Below, piece after piece: positions 10,230 through 21,721 of a DNA stretch of 64,000 nt. Made by a program: the position numbers and the translations under genes. The DNA comes from Phymatolithon calcareum (taxonomy: Eukaryota; Rhodophyta; Florideophyceae; Hapalidiales): NCBI GenBank assembly GCA_977006965.1, contig OZ345374.1:62001-126000 (forward strand), written 5' to 3'. The notes under the pieces are model-generated. The model was not told where the DNA came from, searched no databases, and saw only the letters and a list, made by a program, of their open reading frames with translations. The stretch's first letter is position 1; each line of letters opens with the position of its first letter.

Positions 10230-10564
10230 CCGCCACTAGAAATCACGAACACACACTCCAAATCCCGGTCGAGGGCGAGCGAATCTTAATGCTCACTGTG
10301 AGCACGAGTCCGCCATCGCATTGCCGGCGATGGAGAGACACGAGAAATCCTGCATGTGGAATTCACGTAGATTTTTGACAATTAAAGGACCTCGCGCTGA
10401 GCCTAGAGCATCCAAAGCTAGGAATTGTGCCCATCAAGAAGAACTCTTCCCAACGACAACCGGGGTCTGCGTCGTGTGACGCGAGTTTCTATCGGAGGCA
10501 TAGCAGAGTCTCGCAATCCGTCTTCTGTGGTGCCAACAGGTGGTACTGACATTGAAGACCGGCG
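10230..10564. other. Spacer without recognisable gene
   Basis: No coding or RNA signal that I can support. Confidence 0.4.
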
Positions 10565-10760
10565 ATGTCTTCGTTGTCGTGTTTATTGGCAGTCCAGTGA
10601 GGGTGGTGCATGCTTTGACAAAGCAGCGGCGATTTCTTTCCATCATGTCAAGCATACTTGATGTGCTGGAGGGAAATCGCTGCTGCTTGTGGCCAATGAG
10701 ATCGTGCCAAACAGCGCATGAAAACGGCACGAAAATTTGTGCACGACACGAAACTCTTTT
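10565..10760. repeat. Foldback element with hairpin core at about 10620-10690
   Basis: The core arms AAGCAGCGGCGATTTC and TTTCCATCATGTCAAG are followed after four bases by CTTGATGTGCTGGAGG and GAAATCGCTGCTGCTT, which is the imperfect complement. A weaker match continues outwards (TCGTTGTCGTGTTTATT against the complement of AATTTGTGCACGACACGA). Confidence 0.6.
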
Positions 10761-11342
10761 TAATTGGTTGATTGAGTCTGTGCATTAATTCCTGCATATT
10801 TAGGTACACGTATGACAGTACCATCGAAATATGAAAACGGCCCCTACGGTACCAAAATCGGCAGGATAGTTTTTGGCTTATAACTCCGAAACGCGTGGAG
10901 CAATTCGGAAACGGATTGCAGATTCGAGGTCAAATCAAGCCTCTGTTTTCGCCCAAACTGCACGGGTTTATTGTGCATATCTCGGAAAAGCAGGCAATTG
11001 TGCACCTCGAAACTGTACATTCGGCCCTTCCAGAACACGTGGTCCTTCCAATACACTTGTCATTATTACCTGTTGGGTGCATTTAAGGCGGGGTTCATTA
11101 TCACCGCCAGCGGAAGTAGCAGCCAAGCTACCATCCATTCCCTTCTTTGCATGTTGTGCTGGGGGGTGTCTTCTGGCAATAGGTACCTCTTCTCCTGAAA
11201 TGTACTGAACCGCTGAAGATACTCTCTAGTACTTCATGTTAAGATCTTTCGTGTGGAAAAGCTCAATTTATCTCTCCACTCTCTTTTCTACCTTTCTCTT
11301 CAATCGTCGATACTCTTCACCGCCGAAAACCGTGGCGGAAGT
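10761..11342. other. Spacer without recognisable gene
   Basis: Mixed-composition sequence, no supported feature. Confidence 0.35.
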
Positions 11343-12431
11343 ATGGAAAAGCTCGATGCAGTGCGATCGGTCTCAAGTGCGAGCAGGAAACAAGGCTCAC
11401 CTCGTTTAAGCGCCGAATACGTGGATGAAGCAGCTACACTCGGATTTTTCGCGGTATCTCGCAATCCGCAAGTTCTAAATCGCGTCGTTCATAGGATGCT
11501 CGATAGCATGCATGAGGATATTCATGCGAAATTCATGGCAGAGGTACGGAAATCCGTTGCTCGCGCAGTCAGGGTTGCGCGTAATTGAAATTTCGGCACA
11601 GCCGGTGCTTCTCTGAACCTTGCTCAACTCACTATTTGTGGAGGAGGTGGGCCAGGCTGCTCGGATGCGCCATTGCGAGGTGTACCGGGAGGTCGTGATT
11701 TGAATGTGTGAATGCTTCTTTGCGGTGATGGAAGTATCGGCAAAATTGGATACCGTGTGGACGATGGTGCGTTTTACGCGGCTGATAGTCTTCGCGGCCG
11801 ACACGAGTCCTTTCACCATGTGTCTATGGATAGCGTGCAGGTATGCAGTCAGGGGGCGACAGTTCTGCAGTGGCCGGTTCTTCCGGTGACTGATAACGCT
11901 ATAAAGCGTGGGAAGCATATTGACGGGCCAAGTGCAGACGTGACTGGACTGGACGATAACGAGGCGAAGTTTGTACTTCTTCGAGTCTTAGTGCGATGGT
12001 GTGAAGATAATCGTGGATATGCGGCTATGATAGGAGGTCCAGGGTTTCGAGCTCCGTCAGAGCGGTTGAGTGTGTTTCTTGTCAAGGAGCATGGTCGTTT
12101 GCGAGACACAGCGACACTTGGTCGTTGCGTCTACGGATGTATTGATTTTGCAATTGATCGTCTGTTTGGAATTGAAGCTGGTGATCGTGCTTATGACGAG
12201 TTGATGAGCAGGAGAGCTAGAACCGGAATCACCAGTCTTGGCCCTGTTCGTGAACATTTGCACACACTACCGTTTAAAGTGACTACTAAGAAGTTTAAGG
12301 ATCCGGATGCAAAGGCAATGCTCCAAAAGAGAAGATGCGAAGCCTTCCAATGGTTCGTCCAGAAAGCAAAGGGTGTCTGGATGGTCCGGCTTGATAGTAA
12401 AGCAGGAGAATTGAGGTGGGTATTATCTTAA
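11343..12431 (+). pseudogene. Decayed gene of unknown function
   Basis: Two coding blocks lie in different frames. Block one runs from ATG at 11343 (MEKLDAVRSVSSASRK) to a TGA at 11586-11588, about 81 residues, with a helical C-end. Block two, 11712-12431, is 239 residues (for example LRVLVRWCEDNRGYAAMIGG and LGRCVYGCIDFAIDRLFGIE) and ends in TAA. Between them a third frame reads FVEEVGQAARMRHCEVYREVV with stops, so one longer ancestral protein with frameshifts is likely. I recognise no family or catalytic motif. It lies between a foldback cluster and the minus-strand SF1 helicase. Confidence 0.35.
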
Positions 12432-12684
12432 TAATATAACGCGTGCCTATTGCTTGTCCTAATAATTCGTTGGTTATCGTTGAGACTAGATCTGATGAGA
12501 AGATCACCATTGTTGATACTATTCGTTAGGCTATCTGAGTCATTCGTTTCTAATTTTCAATGCGCAAACTTATTGATGTCTCACGCATTGTACTCACAGT
12601 ATACGGAAGTCAAAGAAAGAGTTATTTAATTGACTTTACTCAGGGCTTTTCGCTGAAAGGTGCGCTTGTTGACTCTACTATACA

Positions 12685-15298
12685 TTAGACATTAAATAGA
12701 GCGTCTATATCTTTGCACTTGTCCACAACTCTTTTCCACATGAGGCAGTTATTGTGCAGGAACTATACATCTCCAACAATGATTAGAGAGTTCCTAGAGC
12801 GACTCAGAGCAACATTGACACGCCTATTGTTATCCAGAAATCCAGGTGAGTCTTGTCCAGATCGAACCGTACTAACGAAAACGATTTCGTTTTCTTTTGA
12901 CTGCATAGCGTCAATAGTGGAAACGTCTATCGATCGCTTGACACCTTCCGGAATCCTAGCCATTGTAAGGCATCTTTTTATAGTAGAAGCCTGCTCTTGG
13001 TAAGCGGACACAACAGATATGCAACCTTGAAAGTCGTATGAGTGATACTCGGAAACCAAGGACTCAATCAAGCGGACAATGAAATCGGCTTCCGCTTTGT
13101 TTCTATTTTCAGACACATTTCCGTGTGCAGAGAGTTCAGAACCATTTTGAAACCTTTGAACATTGTAGAAAGCAACCGGTCCATACTTTCCTTCCAAATG
13201 CTCATTGTACGGGGCTGCAGGTGATTTTCCATTCGTGTACAGTCCTTCAGCATCTGAAAGCCGTCCGTTATAGAAACATTGAGAGACAATTTCGGAAATT
13301 TTGGGATGCATGCGGTACTGGGTGTTCAAGAACACATGTTTAAGAAGATCACTTTCAAGCTGAAGCACTTCTTCAAGTAATGAATGCTCCAGGATTTGCT
13401 TTGCAGTTGGATGATTGGTTTTTACGACAGCCGGAAGTTGATTTGGATCTCCAAGAAGCACGGAAACAACTCCATTCCCTGGGGCAGATTTCTGTACCAC
13501 TGATACAATTGGGATTAGGACCGAGGGAATTGTGCATGCTGCTGCCTCATCGACGATGATGACTGCACAAGACGGAAATATACGCAATAGCTCTGGAGAG
13601 CCCATGCTTGCATTTGTGCCAAAAATTATATCAGCCTCCGCGAGGATCATCTTCCTCGTCGAAAGGGATGGGATTCCTCCAAGCTGTGTGCCATCCCGCT
13701 GGCTCGCAAGAGTATCAAGTGCCAAGTCAGTGGATGCACCCAAAGTGGAATTTGCTCCGATTCTGAAGAGACGAAGTTCATCTTGAAGTCCCTTTATGGA
13801 CTTTTGATGAATGCGATTGAGAAGACTGTCGACGGCCGCATTGGAAGGCGCATAGACGACAAATCGATCTCGAGACTCAACTGACTTTCGGCGTAATAAA
13901 TATCACAGCATTGCTTCAATTGTCGATGATTTGCCAGTTCCTGGAGGACCTTGAACAGCGACAATCCCGCACAAGGGCTTGAATACTCTCGTGCGAAAAT
14001 CCCTAAGAGAAATTACGTCATTTCTCTGATACTCGCTCAGCGGATAGAGTGAACAAACCTCTTCTGTCTCCGTGAGATAGTCTTCAGAGCATTGAGTAGA
14101 TGCGATTCTCTCGAGCTCAGACTCCTCATCTTTGAATATAAGCTTCCGAAGTGCTGAGGGCAAAAGCTCAAATTTTTGAAGGGCATCGTACTGCCGGCAG
14201 AACGTCGTTAACTGTAAAATCGGAAAGAAATTAAGCTTGCAGTCCTCTTTTAGCCATTCTGTGTCATCTGAAAAGCTTGAAAGTAGAAAAGTAGCAACTG
14301 CTCGTTTTTTCGTGCTACAAAGAGCTGTGAAGCATCGATTTGTTCTGCGTTCATAGTTGTGATCCGTATGAATTTGGCACAAGTATAGAATTCTTGTGAC
14401 AGGCTGAGACCCACGATCTTGATGTCGACATTCAAGCAACCGTTCTCGAAGTCTAACTGATTCCAGACCTTGACGCCGAGCTCAGTCAAGATGCAAGTAG
14501 CGACATCTCCGAAACTCATAACAGTCTTAGATAGTAGCGAGGGGGCATTATCCTTCATCATATTGCGAAGAAGAAAGACCATCCACTTGCATGTGAGCGC
14601 AGTTGCTTTTTCTTCTATGATCGCGAGCGTAACTTTCGGATCACCTACGCGAGATGTGACTTTTTTGTCGAGTGCAATCGACCTGCATCCTGCATTAAGA
14701 AAATCGCAAAGAAGTTCCACACAAGCACATAGTCCTTCCACTGCAAGGATGCGACGTCTTCTCCATGTCGAATTGTTTTGTATGGTTGATTGTCTCCGTG
14801 CTTAGAATATGCACGGAGAGGCTGGAGCGTCATCTTGAAATCTTTGTTTTGCGGCAAAGTCCATGATGAAACATCCGAAGCCGGCGAGGTGGATAAACAT
14901 CAGCTGCACAAATCCCTTCCATCATTGTCAAATCGTGGAGATATGAAATTTACGGACTGGCGGCCAGGGTGTGCCGGACTAGAGCGATTCTCTCCCATCG
15001 CGGTGATAAACTTAACGCTCGGAGATACTCCACATCGAGCAGCACTTCTGCAAAGAACGGCAGTCTTGAACAGAGGACAATGAGGATCCACTTTGAGTGC
15101 TTTCAACGATTGCTTAGTGAGCGCCTAGAATATCTGGCAAAAGACTTTCTTGTTCCATACGACCTCCTCCTGGTCAACAATTTCCTCAATCGGCGATCTG
15201 GTTACTGTAATAAGCTCGCTGCTAATCTCAATATCGCGGTGCAAATCTGGGTAAAGGTATAGCTGCGTCTTTCCGTCGAACCGCTTCTTTGAAAACAT
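12685..15298 (-). pseudogene. UPF1/SEN1-like SF1 helicase, copy A (broken)
   Basis: ATG at 15298 (MFSKKRFDGKTQLYLYPDL) begins a protein that matches copy B at 40827. Shared blocks include KVDPHCPLFKTAVLCRSAAR, MGENR and LTCKWMVFLLRN. The helicase core follows: Walker A VQGPPGTGKSS, motif Ia VYAPSNAAVDSLL, motif II VDEAAA, motif III GDPNQLPAVV, motif IV QYRMHPKISEIV, motif V STIDAMQSKENEIV, motif VI NNRRVNVALSRSRNSLIIVG. This is the UPF1-like family of ATP-dependent RNA/DNA helicases. Breaks: TAG at 15125-15127 (Lys in copy B), frameshifts near 14745 and between 14360 and 14400 with loss of about 130 residues, TGA at 13903-13905, TAG at 12763-12765. The frame then ends at TAA 12685-12687 after FLHNNCLMWKRVVDKCK. 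The N-terminal 'HCPLFKTA' module is not one I can name. No HUH Rep domain is seen, so this is not an obvious Helitron. Confidence 0.8.
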
Positions 15299-15855
15299 CT
15301 TCGCATTAGGCAGAGTTTATCACTTAGACGAAAGAGTACTCTTTCTTCAGCCTTTCGGCGAAGCAAGCTTATATTGGATGTGGTTTCTGTCGACGGAGGG
15401 TGCCGCGAGCGGGGTGAGAGGGAGGTATGTCGGGGATATCACCTGCGGTATAAATCTGACCCCACCAGCTCATAATTCATACGTCGATGGCGTATTTAGT
15501 CGAAGTATATGTTGATGATTTCGGGTACACAATTGAGAAGTATGAAATTCGCAGACGTTCTAAATTCAATCCCTGAACGAGCAAGCTTACTACCCTAACA
15601 CGATGTCGAATGAGATTCGGGTTTGCTTTGCCATGTGTCTCAACATCTGAATAGAGTGCATGACCAGTGAAGCTTTCTTGGACACGAGCAAGCCGTATGA
15701 ACTGTATTCGTGCTTGAAATTCATACCCTGCAGGAGCAAGCTTTGACCGAAGCCGTTCACTCTGGAAGCCAGCATGGTGGTCATTGCGCACCCCTTTTTT
15801 CCTTTTTCGCACCTCTGTACCAAGGTTGGCGGCCAATCCATTGTCGCTGCCTGTC
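15299..15855. other. Spacer upstream of SF1 copy A
   Basis: No supported gene. Long minus-strand open frames overlap here but lack convincing content. Confidence 0.35.
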
Positions 15856-16131
15856 CTACCCAGTCTGTTCCTTCTTCCCTTCTTCTGTTTGTCTTGTCGT
15901 AACAGGCGCAGTGTCGTCCGTTCGGCAATCACCAAGCTTAACTCTCCCTATTCCCGATGACTCGCGCTTGTGCTCGTTCCACACGACCGCTAGAGCTTGC
16001 GGCAGGCTATCGCCCTTGTCCTCAACACCTGGAAGGTCATGTTGCGCTCGTTGAGCTTTCAAAGCACAGTATGGTGTAGCCTCGTTCTCTTCGCTGATCA
16101 ACACGCCCGCTTCTGTACCCGCAAAGCCCAT
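15856..16131 (-). CDS. Small hypothetical ORF
   Basis: 91 residues from ATG at 16131 (MGFAGTEAGVLISEENEATP), GC-richer than its surroundings, hydrophilic, no recognised domain. It lies on the same strand as, and between, the 193-residue Cys-rich frame and SF1 copy A. Confidence 0.2.
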   Translation of the reverse strand: MGFAGTEAGVLISEENEATPYCALKAQRAQHDLPGVEDKGDSLPQALAVVWNEHKRESSGIGRVKLGDCRTDDTAPVTTRQTEEGKKEQTG

Positions 16132-16164
16132 GGAGTGCTCCGATAGTGTCCACGAGCATTAATT

Positions 16165-16746
16165 CTAAATTTTGAGCTTTATACGCGAAGCACAGTCGTG
16201 AAACGATGACACAAACTGGTAACGAAGTAAATTAACATCATTTATTGAAGATATTGGCACAAATCTCTTCACACAGGTCACATTAATGTAATAGAATGTG
16301 AGACTGATCAGCTCTTCCTCTTCTTTCGGTTTTAGCGGAATGAAACAGCCGAGAGAGGAACATTCCAAAGAATATGGACAGAAGTAGCACCCTGTTAGCG
16401 GATGATTTTGATGGCCACAGTTACACTGGCTTTCAGGGCAGTTGCGGTACGTTATTTTCTTTTCGTAGCACGGTTTGATGTTCATATCTTTTGCCCGCTT
16501 AGATACAGTGCCCTCAGCAGTTAAGTAATCTGGTCGGCCGATCTCACCCCTGGTAATGCTGTACTGAGCTTTGTTTTGCCACGCCTGAACACTATCCTTG
16601 AATTCTCTAACATGAGGTCCAGAGAATGATATTCCGAGCTCCTGCAATACGGCATCGTACATGAGTGAGTTGTAAGCTTGCATAGAAAAATACTTAGGTT
16701 TAACGCTTCTGCTCGGTGCAGGTTCGGTTCGTGTACAGGACGACAT
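16165..16746 (-). CDS. Intact Cys-rich hypothetical protein (193 aa)
   Basis: An uninterrupted frame from ATG at 16746 to a stop at 16165. The middle carries a dense Cys/His cluster (CYEKK, NCPESQCNCGHQNH, GCYFCPYSLECSSLGC) that could bind two zinc ions. The N-terminus is helical and the C-terminus beta-rich. I do not know the family. It is one of few unbroken frames in this part of the window. It lies upstream of SF1 copy A on the same strand and is divergent from RecQ-like copy B, which begins about 70 bases away. Confidence 0.35.
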   Translation of the reverse strand: MSSCTRTEPAPSRSVKPKYFSMQAYNSLMYDAVLQELGISFSGPHVREFKDSVQAWQNKAQYSITRGEIGRPDYLTAEGTVSKRAKDMNIKPCYEKKITYRNCPESQCNCGHQNHPLTGCYFCPYSLECSSLGCFIPLKPKEEEELISLTFYYINVTCVKRFVPISSINDVNLLRYQFVSSFHDCASRIKLKI

Positions 16747-16812
16747 AGAAGACTGTAGAACTTCCCTGGCGGTGTTAAGTGGTATGTTGAGTGGTGGACA
16801 GTTTCAACGTAG

Positions 16813-19800
16813 AGAAAAAGTGCGGACGTTTTACTTACGGATCTGCCCCCCGAACTATCTCTGGCAGCTTTTTCAGAGATTCGGGCTTCATTGAGGGCGT
16901 ACTATGGCGAAGCGCAAGCTCTCGGTAGAATCGGGTATTTGTTTCCCAGGACATTTCTAGACATCGCCACATATGGAGCTACAGACAAGACAAGGCATTT
17001 CAGCTTTCTAGACGACCGGTCTACTGCTGGAACGTTCGACAAGTACTTGCAGAACACCACAAATTTGGTCCTCATGGCTTTCCGGCTTTTTTTGACAAAG
17101 AGAAAGAAGAGGAGTGCTCTTGCTTCGGCAGTTTGCCAATATCCGATGATCAAAGAGCATTTTCCAAAGCTCTAATAACAACGGCATCCCAAGGTCCTCT
17201 GCAGACAACAAAAGATCTCTTGGACAGTCTGTTCTTTGAAAAAGGAACACTTGATGAAGGCCCAGTTAACCTGTTCATGTACGCCTATGCCACATGCGTA
17301 TGTGTAACTGCCAAAGACGGAGATATACCAAGGTATCGGCTCGGGACTGAAGTCTCCTCAATCATCTCCGGACCTCTTCACTTTGTATCTTGTGTGGCGC
17401 TGATGTCCGTTTAAATGTACAAGACACTAGAAACGGAAGAGTAGGAATTGGATCGCGTCAAAGAATGCCAAAGATTCGGTGCAAGAAGTGGTGTAAACAT
17501 GCTTTCAGATCTTCGGTCTCAATGTCGCCGGCTCCGTGAGACCGAGATGGAAGAAATTAAATTCGTGGTTTGCGACCATAAAGACCACGAAAACTGCGGC
17601 TTTTTCAACGGCGTTGAAGTACGAGATGAGCAAGTAAGCGCAGTCTTGAAAAACATCCAGAAAAAGATACACATGGAGATATTCGGCTCTTCGGGATTGT
17701 TCAAAGCAAAACCTCTTCCTCCGAAGTTTCGAGAAAGGCAACGGGACTTGGTCGATCGCATTTCAGAGAAAAAAACTGGCTACTCATCAAATCCGACCCT
17801 CGCAATGCGCAGTCTATTCAAGATTGCAACGACTGGGTTGTAAGCTCTGGAGTTATGTCCTTGTCCGTATCTGACTTGCACAGATGGACCAGACAGGCGG
17901 ACAACGTGGCCGAGTATCTTGCTTGCGCGATGCATATATCTGGGGGCGCCCGAGGCCGGGGGACAGAGATTGGCGTTAACTGTGTCTTGAACAAGCCATG
18001 TGGAAGAAGGACTCTCTTTTTTGTCGGGAATGAATGCATCGTGGTTCCATACTATAACAAAATGAGTGTCTTAAAAAAAGGAACAGTATCCTTCCTCACA
18101 CGTCATTTAGACGATGAGACGACATACTTGCTCAGGTCGTATTTGCTCCTTGTGCATGACGTTGTTCGCATATTTCGCAATTCTCAAGAAAAAATACGTG
18201 CACAAGGAATGGCAGAGAAAAACGTATCTCCAGAACAATGGGAGGTGCACTTGGATAAGGAGAGTTTGGATAAGCGATGGACTCATTTTTGTGCCGACAC
18301 CATGTCCCCGAGGCAAGTGGCACAAATCATGAATAACCTCTTCGAAGAATTCCAGTTTCCGCTCTCCTTCAGCGAGTACAGACAGTGGCAGCGTGGCTAT
18401 GCAAAGTACAAAGGGAGCACAGCAGTTCGAGTTGCGATTAATTTAGCTTCAGGAGCTCGACCACAAAGAACAGCCTAAATAAGCGACCAAGAAGCTTCAA
18501 TCATTCAAGGTAGGCATATCTTAAGTGCTGCAGAAGTATACTACGCTCGTTTTGAAGAAGCATTCAAGGGAACAAGTGGAAAATATTGCGCCCTAGATAT
18601 GAGAATGTTTCAAAAAGCTTCTCACGACTGCCACGTGGATTTGAAAATCCGCAAACCGTCTCCATCATCAACAAAAACACAAGCGGTTGATTCTAACAAT
18701 GAAACAGCAATCGTTGTAAAATACCTAGTGTGCGCTGTGGAGCAGAACATCCAAACTGTTAATATGCTTGTGAGTGGAAACAGCAAGACACTTGCTCAGA
18801 ACAATGCGACTGAAGGTGTGCGGAGAGAAGAAAATCTGGAAATGAGAGCTAAAGACTATCTCCTTGGTGCTATAACAGCCGTGGGATACACTCAAGCACT
18901 TAGAATGCTTACAGAGATGGGCGGCATATCGAATGCTCATGTTGACTCCCGTATGCTACCGAGTGAATCCATTCGCACTGAACGTAATGTGCGAAGAACG
19001 TTTGATGCCTTGAAAGCATTACAAATGGCTTGCGCGAATCCAAATGCAAGATTTCGAAGCAAAGAGGAAGAATTGGCCATGAATGCTGTTTTCCAAGAGA
19101 CTAAGGACTTGGTCATAGTTCTAGGTTCCGGTGTGGGGAAAACAGCGGTCGTTTTGGGCCCTATATTGTTTGAGATAATGATAACCATCTGGATCTCGCC
19201 ATTGAGGATTCTTCGAGCTGAGTGCAAAAAGCACTTTGAGTCTGCTGGTGTTCTGACTGTATGCTTGAACGACGTTGATCCAAATCAAGTTGCAGACAAA
19301 GCACAAATAATTCTTGTTTCCCCAGAAACATTGCCACCGCGAAAATTTTCTGAGACTATGAAGAGCATTGCTGCGATCAGAAACCTTGTTCGCCGCGTCG
19401 TCGTGGACGAAGTTCATGAGTTTCCAATGTCTGATTTGTTCAGAAACTGCATGTCAGGTTGCACGTCAATTCGTAATGGGGCTTTCTGTGTACCAGTAAT
19501 GATACTGACGGCTACAGCTCCAAACCTGCTTCTCGACAGCATCGCATCTGGCTTTAATTTGGTCAAAGATAATCTAAAGGTCATTCGTGGTGACTGTTCT
19601 CGACAAAATCTTAAGCTCTAAGTGGACATATTAGAAGTTCCTTCTCAACAAGTAATGATTATTCGTGTACTCAAGTCGGTGGAAGAAATGTATCGGGCAC
19701 TTTTTACCGCTGGGTCGGAACCGGGAAAGATTCTAGTCGCGTGTCTCACGAAAAATCAGACAGACGTGATTCATGACTCACTGCAATCTCTCTACGCGGA

Positions 19801-20920
19801 AGAATACTGCTCTATTTTAAAATGCCATTCTAAAAGGGACGAGCAAGAGAGAGACCGAGACATTCAGAAGTGGCGCAATCATTCTTGCTCGGTTATTGTG
19901 ATGGTTGCGACTGAATTATTCCTAACAGGAATTGACGCTAAGGATGTTCGGAGTGTAATGTTTGCGGGAGGTGCTCGTTCTCTTGCCAAATTTTGGCAGG
20001 CGGCCGGAAGAGCAGGACGTGATGGACGCGAAGCAAGTATTGTGGTTAATTTTCATGAACAACATCTCCTAAACTCAAATATAGTAATTCCCTACGTTGC
20101 ACGTGAAGGCGAAGGTTCCTTCGCGGCCTGGGCTACGAACAACATTACTTGCCGACGCCAAAGGATTGAAAATTTCCTCAACGACGCAGCCGTAGCACGT
20201 ACCTGTGCTGAAAGTGAGAATTGCCTTAACTGCGATGTTTGCGAATTACCCGCAAGGAATACTGTCCTACAGAAGAGAGGATTAGGGCTGTTAACACAGA
20301 GCCATAAGAAGAAGGTAAAAACAGTCCTGGACACGGATCTGGGCCAAGAAACAGGATATAACTATGCGAGCACTTACATGGACCAGACAGCCAATGACTT
20401 GATATATTTACGCAGTAAGAGTCAGGCGTTAGCTGGACTATGCTCTCTGTGTGTTGTTCAAGACTGGCTTGACGGAAACCGTTTTGACCCAGCTGAGTAC
20501 AGCCACAATTCAGATAACTGCATCAGGTTCAAGGCTCGTGAAAGGAAACAGTCTCACTCAAAATGTTTTCTCTGTTTGAATTTCACGAGAATAGGCTCGA
20601 GACACACTGCCAGCAAATGTCCTGTGCTGAAAGGTGCCTCTAGTCGACGCCTGCGTTTCTGTGCGGGATGCTTTTTGTATTTGTACAGAGGCGCGCGCAT
20701 TCATCGCAACGATCACTGCAATAGGAGCTGTGTTTTTAAGGCAGCAACTATGCTAGTTATGAGCTTATGGGGTAAGAGTACAGGATTGATCCGAGAAAAG
20801 ATTATTAACGAGCTTCTTAAAGGAGGAGATAACTGGACGGATGAGAAGTTTGGAGAATGGCTCGTCAAGGACAAGATCGGAGAAGCATGGGGAATTGCAA
20901 AGCATTTAAGTTCGTTTTGA
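16813..20920 (+). pseudogene. Telomere-linked RecQ-like helicase, copy B (several breaks)
   Basis: This copy aligns with copy A from ADVLLTDLPPELSL (about 16822) to the end at TGA 20918-20920. Marker blocks: HISGGARGRGTEIG, SFLTRHLDDETTYLLRSYL, Walker A GSGVGKTAVVLGP, motif II DEVH (DEAH in copy A), ILTATAP, motif V ATELFLTGIDAKDVRSV, motif VI QAAGRAGRDGREA, then the Cys-rich tail (CLNCDVC, CSLC, CFLC, CAGC). Breaks: frame change near 17140, TAA 17412, TAG 17442, frame change near 17840, TAA 18476, TAA 19619. From 17855 to 20920 the frame is otherwise preserved. The N-terminal zinc-finger module present in copy A is absent. Divergence from copy A is high, so these are old paralogues and not a recent duplication. 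Confidence 0.85.
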
Positions 20921-20965
20921 AAGAGATGGACAGCTTTCTTCCACTGGAGTAGCATGCGACATTGG

Positions 20966-20971
20966 AATAAA
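20966..20971 (+). promoter_or_regulatory. Polyadenylation signal of RecQ-like copy B
   Basis: AATAAA 46 bases after the TGA at 20920. Confidence 0.35.
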
Positions 20972-21228
20972 CTTACTATGCTGGCCACAGAGAGGGCTGC
21001 AGAATAGGTCTACTGTGCTGCATAGTCATTTCGCGGCGCGTGCTCTGCACGACCCACTGTAGAATCCAACAATGGCGAATGGCTTGGATCTCTCCAATAC
21101 ACACCAAGGGGAACAAATGAGTAGAAAAAAATTGTAGGCCAATTTCGCTAAAATCACAAATGAAGAATGTCCTAAAAAGCAGTATACCGTGTGAGCCAGA
21201 CACACTTCAAGTTTAATGTTATACAGTC

Positions 21229-21372
21229 CTGATTACACCCGGAATGCAACTCAGAAACCTGTCTCCTGCGCTTCCGCTGATCCCTGAAACAAGGCAACCT
21301 ACAACGGCTCTTGACCTCAAAGCCGCGTATAATGATGTACCGCGAGAGAGACCGTACGATATCGTCGGATGA
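21229..21372 (+). pseudogene. Reverse transcriptase fragment (plus strand)
   Basis: Reads TTALDLKAAYNDVPRERPYD, the RT block around the first catalytic Asp (LDLxAAYD) of non-LTR retrotransposons. It ends at TGA near 21372. It is only a scrap, and the next RT remains lie on the opposite strand. Confidence 0.6.
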
Positions 21373-21721
21373 GTTACTGTGATCTTAAGGCTTCCAAAAT
21401 AACGTCATCTTCAATTGGCAGTGAATTGGGCGTTTGAGAGATTTCCCGCACTGAGCACGGCACTCCTAGAAGACAAATTCGGCGAAACTGTTTCAAGGCT
21501 ATTGCAGAGGGGTGAAACGATAAATGTATGAGTAAGTGGGTAGAGTTGTACCATGATATATCGAAAGAATATATATAGACTGTAGCGACTATATCCAGGT
21601 GTAGTAGGTTGTCGGTTTTTTGGATGGGTGAACACATTGTTCTGAGATGCTACTCCGATGTAAAATGTCCGCCCGAGTTTATCGCTTGCCTTTGAACATC
21701 GTCGGAAGACAGAATCGCGGG
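21373..21721. other. Spacer, no gene seen
   Basis: AT-rich sequence between RT fragments; nothing supported. Confidence 0.35.

Noticed and set aside
12685-15298. Helitron identity for the SF1 helicase
   Set aside because: Motifs are UPF1-like and not Pif1-like, and no HUH Rep domain or Helitron ends were seen.
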